Assembly (NCBI RefSeq): GCF_000237925.1
Contig: NC_031498.1
Span: 31,748,552-31,812,551, forward strand
Direction of reading: 5' to 3'
From: Schistosoma mansoni
Lineage: Eukaryota > Platyhelminthes > Trematoda > Strigeidida > Schistosomatidae
Length of the DNA stretch: 64,000 nucleotides
Below the pieces are notes generated by a model that saw nothing but the letters and a program-made list of their open reading frames with translations, did no database searches and was not told the DNA's origin. Shown here in pieces: positions 10,225 to 20,884 of the stretch (position 1 is the stretch's first letter; every line of letters starts with the position of its first letter). Position numbers and translations under genes: made by a program.

Positions 10225-10655
10225 ATTCATAATGAATCTTTTGGGCGGCCTGCTTAAACATCTGGGCTACCTGTTTCCCGTCATCTATATATTTCAACAA
10301 GTTATCTAATATTGTTTGTTTTAATACATCATTATGGCTATTAAGCACACAACCTATTCCGGTGCGTTTCTGAAAACTGTACAAACTTACGCTGTAAAGG
10401 TTACAAAAGGCCTAATCAGAGATGTCGTGTTTGCTGGGAACATGCAGCAAAAAGAATATACATTATTCATATGTCGATTGACTGAACTGCTGACATCCAA
10501 CTGGCGATCACTGAATGTTTATCATCAGGAGCAACGAAGAAATAAGAAACGTAGACATGTTGAAATACTTTATGCTGAGAATTCGATTTTGTACCAAATA
10601 ATATAATATTGCATAAAGCTAATAAAAATAATAATAATAATAATAATAATAATAG
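10225..10655 (+). mobile_element. G repeat with (AAT)n tail
   Basis: About 390 bp matched over its length by 50160-50560. It ends ATAAAGCTAATA and then AATAATAAT, resembling a retroposed 3' tail. An 90-codon frame here is broken in the second copy, so coding is doubtful. Confidence 0.65.
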
Positions 10656-10839
10656 AAAAGATAGATGAAGAAGGTTACAAGTAGGTTGGACATATATCCG
10701 TTGAGGAATGGATCTCCCCATTAGGTATTCATTGAATAGATGTAAGCTCAATCTTGTATCTATTACATGGAAAGTTAATGTTCTAACCATTAAGCTATTG
10801 AGTCATTATAAAAATAAACTTGTTCAGAAGATATGATAT

Positions 10840-12060
10840 GTATTATTGTAAGGATAGCTTGTTGGGAAACTCAAGAAAGCTTCAAGAAGACTATGCAAGA
10901 GTATCAGACGGGCATCCCCTAGCTTGAAAGTAGGTGAGAAAGTGATTATAAAGTGGTATCAAGGTGGTCAAAAATGGAAACCAGGGATCATAGGATGGCG
11001 TATCGGGCAGGTACTTTCTTTAGTCCGGAGAAATGACGGAACGCGTATCAGATATATTTATCAGATTAGAAAGGATCATAGGACAGTGACAACAAATACA
11101 CGACTACCGTTTCACATGCTGGTGGATTTAGAGCAGAAAAGCCTGAAAGAAGATCGCAAACAACGATTTGAAAGACGTAAAAGTGAAATCGCACAGCCGA
11201 TGAGAGTGCTGAACAGAAAAAGGAAAGCGGCAGCAATGTTTCAAGTAGATCCAAAAAGAAAGTCATATGTAACAGACTTCAAAGAGAGGAGGTGTAACGA
11301 TGGTTCGTTGGCAAACTCAAGGAAGCCTCAAGAAAGCCAGAAAGAGCTAAAGACATTCCAGCCAATCACCCCTAGAGGAACGTTCTAGAATGTCAACGTG
11401 TGGCTTCCCCATTGGATCAATAAGAAGGACCCCCTACGTGCCTATTGACCATCCGAAGTGATGATTTACATTGAGCCAATAACTATAAATACATGAGACT
11501 TTTGTACTATATTTGACACTGTGTTGGGAATAACATTCCTATTTACTAGTCTTCTGTTTTCTCTCTTGCAACTTCGCGGGTTCGATCGTTCAATTAGTCT
11601 AGTAGTACGCGGCATACTTACTTACTTCACTTACTTGCGCTTGTTACTCTCAATCGAGCATAGGCCGCCGACAAGCATTCTACAACTCACTCTGTCCTCA
11701 GCCTTCCTTTCTAGTTCTATCCAGGTTTTGTTCAGTTTTCTCATGTCTGTCTCCATTTCTCGGCGTACAGTGTTCTTTGATCTTCCTCTTCTCGTTTGGC
11801 CTTCAGGATTCCATGTGAGGACTTGTCTTGTGACGCAGTTGGATGATTTCCTCAAATTATGCTCAATCCACAACCAGCGCTTCCTCCTGATTTCTTCCTC
11901 CACTGGAATCTGGTTTGTTGTCTCCCACAGTAACTTGTTGCTGATAGTGTCTGGCCAACGAGTATGCGGCATAGCAAGAATCTAAAGCTCTAGATATAAC
12001 AATTATCATTCAAAAACGGTTTGTATTTTAACATTGTCAAGATACAAGAATACATTAGAT
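10840..12060 (+). mobile_element. LTR-retrotransposon fossil, probably Gypsy-like
   Basis: The frame at 10924-11388 resembles the C-terminal tail of an LTR-element integrase: a basic region with VGEKVIIKWY and KWKPG, as in Gypsy-type integrase ends. Downstream sequence with a TATA-like box (near 11485) is plausibly the 3' LTR. A block at about 10847-10890 resembles 11293-11338, possibly the LTR start. Only this terminal part is present, and an RTE copy is inserted in it at 11616-11978. The element is broken and old. Family assignment is tentative. Confidence 0.45.
11616..11978 (-). mobile_element. RTE LINE 3' fragment, subfamily 1
   Basis: Minus-strand frame with [29 protein letters not shown] and [10 protein letters not shown], ending in the reversed CTTAC tail. 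It is flanked by GTACGCGGCAT and GTATGCGGCAT, an 11 bp target-site duplication with one difference. Confidence 0.9.
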
Positions 12061-12764
12061 CAGTCTTTGTTAATATATGAGCTCATTGAGAATATATAAG
12101 CCACAAGTATGCATTACTCTTATTTCATAGCTAGTCATTGTTGGAGACGTTAGATTCCCAGAAATCACTTGGTTAAAGGTACTAATTTTGTAATTTCATT
12201 CTGAAAATTTCAATTTAATGGTTACGCGCCAAGAGACACATTTAGTTGATCTACATCTTAGATTTTCCACTCAGGAATTCCTTGACTGTCATTGGTTGAT
12301 GGGTTTTTTTAGTACGCTATTTTGTGACTTTCCCAAAGACGTTTCTATCATTATATAAATAAGCTTGATTTGTATGCTTAGTGGCCTCGTATTTTCTGGA
12401 TGCTTGTGGAATACATTATTCTACACCTCATCAAGACTTCCTGATCTAGTTAGTAAAGCCGTGGACAACGGGTTAGGATTAGCCTATCGTGTCACTGTGT
12501 CATTGACCTTCGTTCCAGTTACCGAGTAAGGTGAACTCGTAATAGCATCAAACATATCAGTTATCAGTCAAAAAATAAATTTGTAGCTAAAAGGAAGTGC
12601 ATAAGACCATTCAATTAAAAGAGTTGGTATCCTAAGAGTGTATAGATTAGATTTCAATCCAAGGCTGATAATATAAACTCTTATCAATAATAAAAATCAA
12701 TATTATCAGTAACCATAAACTAATAACATATGCTTTCTAAACAAATGATTTACTTGCAAAGATA
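12061..12764. other. No recognisable feature
   Basis: AT-rich, unique-looking; no gene or known repeat. Confidence 0.55.
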
Positions 12765-13145
12765 GTTGGTGGCTAGCAGTGGTGATTAATTGCAGTCCTA
12801 AATAACAATGGAAAGATTAAAGTAAACAACACCAACTGAATTTCAACTTCACCCCATTACACAAGCAGATAGTTATCAGGAATCCGTAGCTAAGTGGATA
12901 ACACAGTGGCTTTTGAAGCGAATGGTACTGGGTCCGAGTCCCAGAGTGAACATCAACTCTGAGATGCAGGTACATCCGGCTGATGATCCCCAAATAGGTC
13001 GAAACGCGCTTCTTGGATTCCACTAATAGCTATTATGCATCTTTACTCATGAAACTTGTGACTTCAGGCAATATCAAAGCAGTTCGCACAGTATGCACAT
13101 ATGCCAATAAGAGATTGATCAGTTGAAGTCCTAAATAACAAAGAA
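12765..13145 (+). mobile_element. SM-alpha SINE
   Basis: Previous-unit tail, leader, A box TAGCTAAGTGG, B box GGTCCGAGTCCC, hammerhead region 12968-13025 (core CTGATGA, GTCGAAA, direct CTTGGAT stem) and full 3' tail. Confidence 0.85.
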
Positions 13146-13261
13146 ATACTACACTTTATTCTCTCCTTGCCTGACTATATACGTCGGATTGTTAATTATG
13201 AACATCCCGAATAAATAGATTCATCCAAAGTAGCACAGATATTTAATCGAGTGACGTCGTT

Positions 13262-13436
13262 ATTCTAAACGACATCATTAGTATAAATTTCAGGTTGAAA
13301 ACTTCTAGCTGAAATTTGTACTGATGATGTTGTTCAGAAGAACGATGAAAGCTCCACGACCAAACCATGCAGATCACAGAACAAAATTCCATCAAAATCA
13401 TCGGCCTGAGCTACAAATCTTTTCCACCATCTCATA
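13262..13436 (+). mobile_element. P2 repeat with inverted 5' arm
   Basis: Starts with a 26 bp inverted arm (about 13268-13293) complementary to 13309-13335, then the ribozyme region and the shared body ending CCACCATCTCA. The inverted 5' piece resembles a twin-priming scar. Confidence 0.65.
13309..13388 (+). ncRNA. Possible hammerhead ribozyme in P2
   Basis: Core CTGATGA, stem II GTTGTTC/GAACGAT with an AGAA loop (seven pairs including wobbles), core GAAA, distal stem I TTTGT/ACAAA. Stem III is weak. Confidence 0.45.
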
Positions 13437-13547
13437 TGAACAATTTTTTAATTCTTCACATTCAGTATGATTTTATTTATCTAAATTGTTTTATGGTTTA
13501 ATTCATGAAGAGAACAAAAATACATCTACTCTAAGTTTTTGACTGAG

Positions 13548-13832
13548 ATGTTGAATCAAATGATGTTAGACCATCATTGATAACCTCGGAGCACTAGATG
13601 GCTGATTCTTTATAGTATTGGACTACTCAGAAGTGCTTATCCAAGATACCACTCGTAGTGTTCTACCCTAGGGCCTTCGGTCTCTCACGTGAACTCTTAA
13701 CCTCTGGATCACTGAGTTGGCAACCAAAGATGTTAATGTCCAATTTCATCCAATCCACGATATTGCGCGATCATCTTCCATTGACTGCTGAGGAGTCTTA
13801 CACTAGGATGAAACGACCTTCCAATGCTTCCA
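13548..13832. mobile_element. SINE-B inverted pair
   Basis: A diverged minus arm (13548-about 13780) meets a plus ribozyme fragment (about 13781-13832) with CTGCTGAGGAGTC and GATGAAAC. Confidence 0.65.
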
Positions 13833-14204
13833 GGCATTCAATATTGCTTTAAAATCAGATGGATTCATGTTCTTAACCAGAAAGTTAACAATTTAGAAGT
13901 ACATTTTATCCACAAGACAAACAATCCATTTGATAATAGAAAGAGACAAATGAGAGTGAAACTGAATTAACTGTTTAGAGGTTATGAGAAGTGTTACATA
14001 TGAGTTATGTTAGAATAAAGCCATGACTCTCGACTCGAACATCTTCATATAATAATACTCCTTAAAGTAACATCTACCACTTGAAATTATATCTCAAAGT
14101 TGATTAAATATTCGAATATGACCATTTAGTCATCATAATCAACTAATCAATATGATTATTACATTAAAGTTACAGTATGTAGCAACTACTATTAGAAAGT
14201 TGAA
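13833..14204. other. AT-rich, no gene
   Basis: Nothing recognisable. Confidence 0.6.
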
Positions 14205-14370
14205 ATCATGAGTCAATTGAAGCTAGGCCACCATCGAAAACCTGGAAGCACTGGACGGCCGTTTCGTCCTATTATGGGACTCCTCAGCAGTGCGCATCCA
14301 CGATCGCGCACTCGCGAGATTCGAACCCAGGACCTACCAGTTACGAGCCAGAGCCCTTAACCGATAAACT
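14205..14370 (-). mobile_element. SINE-B copy, close to consensus
   Basis: Tail, canonical hammerhead, B box and A-box region. Few differences from consensus. Confidence 0.85.
14249..14292 (-). ncRNA. Hammerhead ribozyme, SINE-B type (canonical)
   Basis: Minus strand: stem I CACTG/CAGTG, core CTGAGGA, stem II GTCC/GGAC with a seven-base loop, core GAAA, palindromic stem III ACGGCCGT, cleavage triplet GTC. This is the cleanest SINE-B ribozyme in the window. The self-complementary stem III suggests dimeric cleavage, as known for SM-alpha. Confidence 0.75.
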
Positions 14371-14454
14371 ACTATTAGATTGAATATGTTAGATTTATAA
14401 TTAATGGAAGTAACTTATAGTATCATTGAAGAACAATTAATTTTACATAATTAT

Positions 14455-14880
14455 AAACTTAGAAGGGGTTTTTGTAGATATTGTAGTAATTTTAATAATT
14501 GAGCTTATGAGTCGATTGAAGCTAGACTACCATGGAAAACCTGGAAGCACTGAGACTCCTCAATAGTACGCATTCACGATTCCATCTCGTGAGATTCGAA
14601 CCTAGGATATATCAGTCTCGTGCGTGAATGCTTAACCTCTAGAACACAGCCTGCTGGCATCTTACAGTGTTAATGTCTAACTTCAACTAATCCACGAAAT
14701 TAAGCAACCGCCCACCATTGTCTTCAGTGAGTTAATATCTTACAACAGACCTAGTTGAACTCCACTGGTTACTGCTTCTCCTTAGAACTCCATGAAATAC
14801 CTCTTGAAGTCAGTCACTAATGAGTATATGTTAATTAATATCAGGAGGGGTTTTTGTGGATATAATAATTATAATTACAG
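14455..14880 (-). mobile_element. SINE-B full unit with ribozyme deleted
   Basis: A complete unit bounded on both sides by the AGGGGTTTTTGT boundary motif. The hammerhead is missing a block, so CACTG joins GAGACTCCTCA directly (about 14550), while the tRNA-like head and body remain. Confidence 0.8.
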
Positions 14881-15106
14881 TTACAATTGTCTCTGTCTAA
14901 TTATTACTGATATTTAAAAACCCCTTCTCTCTCTCCCACACATACACACACATACTCTCTCTGATCTGTTTTATATTCAGTAACATTTTTCACTTATACA
15001 TATCGTTACCATGGTTTGTATTGATAATTACGGATAAATTAAGCATTGGGTATATTGTTATAAATAAACATAATATACTAGTAATATCGTTTGAATGATT
15101 TTTTCT

Positions 15107-15228
15107 GGTTAGCGTTTTTTTAGCGAGTTGATTTTCTACGGGATGGGATCGCTAACCCCATGCCCAACCCTTCTTCTTTACCCGGGCTTGGGACCGGCAG
15201 TAACCCCCAGAGGAGCTACAGGCGGAGT
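15107..15228 (+). mobile_element. H repeat
   Basis: About 115 bp, from AGCGTTTTTTTAGCGAG to GAGCTACAGGCGGA; other copies at 8.8, 27.4, 54.3, 54.5 and 63.4 kb. It directly precedes the RTE fragment. Confidence 0.75.
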
Positions 15229-16370
15229 ATCATTGTGGAACAATCAATCGAATGGAATTCATCACTCTACATCAACTTCATCGACTACGAGAAGGCATTT
15301 GATAGCGTGGACAGGACGACACTATGGAGGCTTCTTCGACATTACGGCGTGCCTGAGAAGATAGTCAATATCATACGGAACTCCTATGATGGACTAAACT
15401 GCCAAATCGTCCACGGAGGACAACTCACTGACTCGTTTGAAGTAAAGACCGGTGTTAGACAAGGTTTCTTACTCTCACCCTTTCTCTTTCTCCTGGTGAC
15501 CGACTGGATTATGAAGACGTCAACATCTGGAGGAAATCACGGGATACAGTGGACAGGCAGGATGCAGCTTGACGATTTAGACTTCGCGGATGATCTGGCT
15601 CTTCTATCACAAACGCAACAACAAATGCAGTAGAAAACGACCAGTGTGGCAGCAGCCTCAGCAGCAGTAGGTCTCAATATAAACAAAGAGAAAAGCAAGA
15701 TTCTCCGATACAATACAATATGCACCAATCGAATTACACTTGACGGAGAAGCTTTGGAAGATGTGGAAACCTTTACATATCTGGGCAGCATCATTGATGA
15801 ACACGGTGGATCAGATGCAGATGTGAGGGCGCGGATCGGCAAAGCAAGAGCAGCATACCTACAACTGAAAAACATCTGGAGCTCAAAACAATTGTCAACC
15901 AACACCAAGATCAGAATTTTCAATACAAATGTCAAGACAGTTCTACTGTATGGGGCGGAGACGTGGAGAACTATGAAAGCCATTATCCAGAAGATACAAG
16001 TGTTTATTAACAGCTGTCTACGCAAGATACTTCGGATCAGATGGCCAGACACTATCAGCGACAAGTTACTGTGGGAGACAACAAACCAGATTCCATTCAG
16101 TAGAGGAAGAAATCAGGAAGAAGCGTTGGAAGTGGATTGGTCACACCTTGAGGAAATCACTTAATTGCGTCACAAGACAAGTCATCACATGGAATCCTGA
16201 AGGTTAAAGGAGAAGAGGAAGACCAGAGAACACATTACGCAGAGAAATAGAGATAGATATGAGAAGAATGAACAAGAACTGGATAGAACTAGAAAGGAAG
16301 GCTGAGGACAGAGTGAGTTGGAGAATGCTTGTCGGCGGCCTATGCTCCATTGGGAGTAACAGGCGTAAGT
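15229..16370 (+). pseudogene. RTE reverse transcriptase, C-terminal half
   Basis: Copies LINE RNA at the nick made by the element's own endonuclease. Visible motifs in order: motif A INFIDYEKAFDSVDR with the catalytic Asp, motif B GVRQGFLLSPFLF, motif C FADDLALLS with the Asp pair, then [34 protein letters not shown] and the C-terminal [10 protein letters not shown]. The N-terminal endonuclease and fingers are absent. An in-frame TAG at 15631-15633 replaces the GAG seen in the copy at 35.6 kb. A 4 bp insertion near 16093 shifts the frame after TTNQIP. It cannot make a working protein. Confidence 0.9.
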
Positions 16371-16383
16371 AAGTAAGTAAGTA
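15229..16383 (+). mobile_element. RTE LINE, 5'-truncated, subfamily 1
   Basis: The longest RTE piece: the reverse transcriptase from motif A onward, the C-terminal region and the (GTAA)n tail. It is fused at its 5' edge to an H repeat. Confidence 0.9.
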
Positions 16384-16844
16384 CTAGTAATATCGTAAGA
16401 AGTAAAAAAAAATGTAAAATTTTCTGACGTTTCGTAACTCAGTTTAAATCACTTCTTCAGAGACTAAATAATCAAATCAAAATTTAAATAATACCGCGGA
16501 ACAACACAAGAATATGTAGGAACAATAAAATAAACAGATCCGAACAAGCCAATGTCATGTCATTCTGATCAAGATTGATTCATAAGTGACATATATGTAA
16601 ATTTTTGTGTGTGTATGTGTACGTATGAAGTGGCTTACACTGAGTCACAAAACGTTAGAAAATCTTAATTTTATACTCATTAGGATATTGACAACTTATC
16701 ACTTATCTTTAATGAGGTATTTTCTACAAAGTTCATGAAGAATACGTTTTACCAATTAGCAAATTAAATTTTCATCTTTTATTTTTAGGAATAAATAATT
16801 AAGGAAATTCCATCCTCTTTATTGTTTGTAGCTCATACAAATGG
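16384..16844. other. Unassigned repeat-like region with Penelope-type motif
   Basis: Contains a hammerhead-like motif on the minus strand (16422-16464). A diverged plus-strand echo (CACTGAGTCACAAAACG, about 16630-16665) makes an inverted arrangement. No coding sequence seen. Confidence 0.4.
16422..16464 (-). ncRNA. Possible Penelope-type hammerhead motif
   Basis: Minus strand: short stem I TCT/AGA, core CTGAAGA, seven-pair stem II GTGATTT/GAGTTAC (with wobbles) around AAACT, core GAAA, minimal stem III ACGT, then C. The minimal stem III and CTGAAGA core are typical of Penelope-associated motifs. Confidence 0.4.
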
Positions 16845-16930
16845 AAAGGATTGCCCAGGACAGGGTTGAATGGAGAGTACAAGCGGGCGGCCTATACTCC
16901 TTCATGAGGGTTAGGAAGTGTAAGTAAGTA
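16845..16930 (+). mobile_element. RTE LINE 3' end, diverged
   Basis: Matches the last ~70 bp of subfamily 2 (GGCGGCCTATACTCCTTCAT) and ends in GTAAGTAAGTAA. Confidence 0.75.
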
Positions 16931-17215
16931 ACAGTGGAATCCATGATGTGCGTTTCGTCTTATTTGGGATTAGTCGGCTGCATGTACTTACATCCCATAG
17001 TTGTTGTTCACTCTGGGACTCGAATCCAGTATCGTTCCACTTCGAACGCCATCACATTATCCACTACTAGCTACCATCCACCTTTTCTAGGAATAATTGT
17101 GACTTAAGGCAAGATCGAGGCAATCCACACTGTATGCACATATGCCAATAAGAGACTGATCGATTACAGTCGTAAACATCAATAAGAAGAATCAAATAAA
17201 CAATACCAAGTAAAC
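16931..17215. mobile_element. SM-alpha with twin-priming-like inversion
   Basis: Minus arm 16931-17063 carries head and ribozyme up to GGATTCCACTG. Plus arm 17064-17215 starts CTAGCTACCATCC, the next bases of the same unit, and runs to the tail. The arms therefore join contiguously in the unit, as expected of twin priming during target-primed reverse transcription. Confidence 0.75.
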
Positions 17216-17337
17216 CAGTCAAAACAGTTTATATTTATGCATAGAAAACTATTAGTATCGGTGACAATATCATTCTATTTATTTTTATAATGTATGAACG
17301 CAAAAACTAGATAGTAAAATGAAGTGAATTCATTTCA

Positions 17338-17925
17338 TTAGAAGGGGTTTTGTGCAGATTAAGCGATCCTGGGTTTGAATCTCCCAAGGTGGGATCATGG
17401 ATACGTACTGCCACTGAGGAGTCCCACAATAAGAAGAAACAGCCGCCCAGTGCTTCCATGTTTTCCATGGTGGTCTACCTTCAACCAACTCATTATTTCA
17501 ACTATAAAATTACTAAAATCTCCACAAAAACCCCTTCTGATATTAATCAACATATGCTCACTAATGACTGAATTCAAGAGGTATTTCCTGGGATTCCAGT
17601 GAGAAGCAGTGACTAGTGGAGTTCAACCAGGTCTATTGTGATATAGTAACTCATTGAAGACAATGGTGGATGTGTCACTCAATTTCGTGGATTAGTTGAA
17701 GTTAGAAATTAACACTGTTAGATGCCGGCCAGTTCAGTGGTCTAGAGGTTAAGCGTTCGCGTGCGAGACTGACAGATCCTGAGTTCGAATCTCGAGAGAC
17801 AGGATCATGGATGCTCACTGCCACTGAGGAGTCTCACAATAGGACAAAATGGCCGTCAAGCGCTTCCAGGTTTTCTATGGTAGTCTAGCTTCAATTGACT
17901 CATGATTTCAACTATTAAAATTATA
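17338..17925 (+). mobile_element. SINE-B tandem, about 1.5 units
   Basis: Two hammerhead regions with their CTGAGGA boxes 410 bp apart (17414 and 17824), both CCA-bulge subtype. Between them lies a complete body and a tRNA-like head with B box GAGTTCGAATCTC. This gives the unit length. Confidence 0.85.
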
Positions 17926-18351
17926 TCAAATACTTTAAATCATTTCTTTTTATATATTCCCTTAGAATTTGTCAACTTTTCATATTTCTTTCACCCTTTT
18001 ATTATTAATGACTACTGACTAATATTGACCTGATCAATATTGTTCCGATTACACCTCTACACTGATATATACCATAGATAGATAGATAGATAGGCATAAA
18101 TATCCATAATATTTATACGAATAAAATGTTGTAAAGCTTCAAAAAAAAAAACGATGACTTACCTCATCCTGAATCCATTTTGATTATCTTTTTATAACAA
18201 ACTAAAATATAACGAATGAAAAATGAAACAAAAAGTTGTCTATTTGGAATACTTCTATACGGAAAGTTTTTGTTTCGACGTCATTTCTCATAAGTAGACT
18301 ATATTTTAAAGTGATAAATTATCAAGAGAGAGAGATAATAATCATCATGTG
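17926..18351. other. AT-rich, short GATA microsatellite
   Basis: (GATA)n at about 18075-18093; otherwise nothing. Confidence 0.6.
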
Positions 18352-19010
18352 CTTATTAGAGGTATTTCATGATGTTCTAGTGATAAGCCATGACTAGTGG
18401 AGTTCAACTGTATTGCCCCCGAATGCCCTGGTACGGCTGAGAGTGGGTAGAATCCTCTCTCCCTCTCCAAATGCTCTCACATGACCACATGTATATAGCC
18501 TCTGCCACGGTAGTCCTACTCACTACCTTCTCGCAACATTACTGTTGTTTACGAAATTGAGAAGACGAAAAGCAAATGTCTGTCGCTTTGACCGGGTTGG
18601 TGGACACAGAAAGTCCACCTACGGGAGTTGGAAAACCCTGATTCCAAACTAGTGATGCACATGGGCTCCAGCATGCTGAGGGAACAAATGGTGTATTAAT
18701 CAATTGTTGGTTACCGGCTACCATGGGACTGCATCTCCTCACGATGCTCCACTTTTTTGTGGATCAGATCTTTAGGTCAAAAGCTCCGGGTGTTATCCCC
18801 TAAGAAAACCACCTGCTGCGGTTTGGACAACTGGGCAGTATCACAGCCCACACTCAAATCTCATTTGATTTATCTGGTGCATATTTATCTGATGCTTCCT
18901 TGTACCGATATTTATGTGTTTAAATAAATAAATGTACCTGAATCACTTCCAGGTTTTCCATGGTGGTCTAGCTTCAAATGATTCATGACTTCAACTATAA
19001 AAGTATATAA
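18352..19010 (+). mobile_element. SINE-B fragments flanking an E repeat
   Basis: SINE-B body (18352-18408) and SINE-B tail (about 18940-19010) lie on either side of E (18409-18930), in the same orientation. The simplest reading is E inserted into SINE-B with loss of the intervening part. Confidence 0.6.
18409..18930 (+). mobile_element. E repeat
   Basis: From GCCCCCGAATGCCCTGG to TATTTATGTGTTTAAATAAA. It carries the antisense frame MRRCSPMVAGNQQ (18539-18742, minus) found in other E copies. Confidence 0.8.
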
Positions 19011-19094
19011 CTACTGTTGATGACATTCTTTGAATTGACAATTAATTAAAATGTATGAATTCAAGCTTTTTTTAATAAGAAATCAATAAATTTT

Positions 19095-19431
19095 ATCACA
19101 CTATTAAAGTACTTCGGATTCGTTAACCACACACTATCAGCAACAACCTATTGTGTGAGAGAACAAACCACATTTCAGTGGAGGAAGAAATCAGTATTAA
19201 GCACTGGAAGTGGATAGGACACACATTGAGGAAATCACCCAACTGCGTCACAAGACAAGCCCTCACATGGAATCCTGAAGGTCAAAGGAAAAGAAGAATA
19301 CCAAAGAACACATTATGCTGGTAAATGGAAACAGATATGAGAAGAGTGAACAAAAATTGGATAGAACTAGAAAGGAAGGCTGAGGACAGAGTGTGTTGGA
19401 GAATACTGGTTGGCGGCCTATGCTCCATTGG
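19095..19431 (+). mobile_element. RTE LINE fragment, 5' piece of a split copy
   Basis: Diverged RTE C-terminus ([23 protein letters not shown]) broken at GCTCCATTGG, where element F inserted; it resumes at 20254. Confidence 0.85.
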
Positions 19432-20253
19432 TTTCACACAGTTATATAATATACCCTCGTGGGTCAGGGTAATCTTGCACTGGTTTTCAGATGAACCAGA
19501 CACCATCCAGACTTTCACGCAGCAACCCAAACAGTACAGCTCAATCCCGTTTAACAGGAGAGCCAGACTTTGCCCAGGCTTATCCCAAGCAGTACAGCTC
19601 AATTCCGCCCTATAGGAGAATCAGACACTATAAAGGCTTCAACGTTATAATCCGAACAGCTCAGCCCAATCCTGTGGTGCAACCACTCAGGTACCAAACA
19701 CCCTGCTGGACTATTCGCACCGTCCATATACACATTTACATCCCGTGTATAAATACTCCGATCAGTGATCGCGTAAATCAATTATGCACAGCACGAACAG
19801 ACCAAAGTTGACGCATTCCGCTTACACGACAGCCAAACTCATTAATATTGGCAATGGCGATATGCCTTACAATGCTCCAATGACCTAAGCCCTTGAGAAC
19901 ACTGAGAAGCAACCACCAGTATGAATGAAATCGGTTAACCTGCCAACCAACTTTTCACATGGACAGCCAGCAAAACTTGCCAAAGCAATGCCGAACCATC
20001 CACAATATCAATGGCGAACCTCCAGTCTTATGTGAGACCTTCAGCTCTACATGGCCATATAGCTTATACTGTATACCACACACATATAGGGTAGTAAGCA
20101 AAACAGCCCAGCCTGAAGCATTAGGGCCTAAGAACGCTTAAAACCTATTGTCTGGTGTCGGAATAGTGATACAAGACCACCAAGATCATTTTTATCGCAT
20201 TTGCGAAATTTTCATTTTTCCGACTTTCCAGACCCTGAGTTAGGGGTAGTATC
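19432..20253 (+). mobile_element. F element, 822 bp, intact insertion
   Basis: Bounded by the 15 bp duplication CCTATG(C/T)TCCATTGG at 19417-19431 and 20254-20268, with one mismatch. It starts TTTCACACAGTTATATAAT. Near 19490-19670 are three degenerate ~60 bp repeats, each holding AGTACAGCTCAAT or a close variant. No protein family recognised; the 106-codon frames follow the repeats. The duplication length suits target-primed retroposition. Confidence 0.75.
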
Positions 20254-20302
20254 CCTATGTTCCATTGGGAATAACAGGTAAAATTAAGTAAGTAAGTAAG
20301 TA
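20254..20302 (+). mobile_element. RTE LINE 3' end, resumption of the split copy
   Basis: TTCCATTGGGAATAACAGG followed by (GTAA)n. Confidence 0.8.
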
Positions 20303-20640
20303 TCAATTTCGTTTTTATAACACATGAATTGTTGATGTGATTATTTTTCTAATTAGAGTATCTATATGGAGATTAGTCAACTTCAAGATAATCTTAATCA
20401 TCTAAACATGTTTCGTTCACAGTAACACCTGAAGGTTTTAACATGATCAAGAATCTCTATTATTGATAAATCTCACAATAAAATGAATCACTAATCCAGA
20501 CCTTCTTGGTATTTAGAAAGTAATGTGATATCACATTGTTTTAAAGACTTTCATTGATATCCATCCAATTTCAATATATTTTATTATGTATGTATGTATG
20601 TATGCATGTATGTAGAATCCAGGATGCAAATAGATATCAG
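20303..20640. other. AT-rich with (TATG)n
   Basis: (TATG)n at about 20584-20612; no gene. Confidence 0.6.
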
Positions 20641-20785
20641 AATGGATGGCATTTGAAGCGAACGGTACTGGTTTCGAGTCCCAGAGTAAACATCAACTAT
20701 GAGATGCAGGTACATCCAGCTGACGAGTCCCAAATAGGACGAAACGCGCATCCTGGATTCCACTGCTAGCCACTATCATTCTCTG
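20641..20785 (+). mobile_element. SM-alpha SINE, head and ribozyme
   Basis: tRNA-like head with GAAGCGAACGGTACTGG and TTTCGAGTCCC, then a near-perfect hammerhead and the first part of the tail. Confidence 0.85.
20714..20758 (+). ncRNA. Hammerhead ribozyme, SM-alpha type
   Basis: Stem I ATCCAG/CTGGAT (six pairs), core CTGACGA, stem II GTCC/GGAC with loop CAAATA, core GAAA, short stem III, cleavage after the ATC triplet. This is the SM-alpha ribozyme known from schistosomes, and the best copy here. Confidence 0.9.
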
Positions 20786-20884
20786 TTCACATGTTATATT
20801 TACTGTCTATCAGGTATCTGATGATTACACTTGAGAATGTTGAGCTACATTTCAGGCTAAAAAAAATTATGAATAAGTGAATGT

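Noticed and set aside
10334-10606. 90-residue frame in repeat G as a gene
   Set aside because: The second copy at 50.2 kb has stops and shifts in the corresponding frame, so no evidence of a maintained protein.
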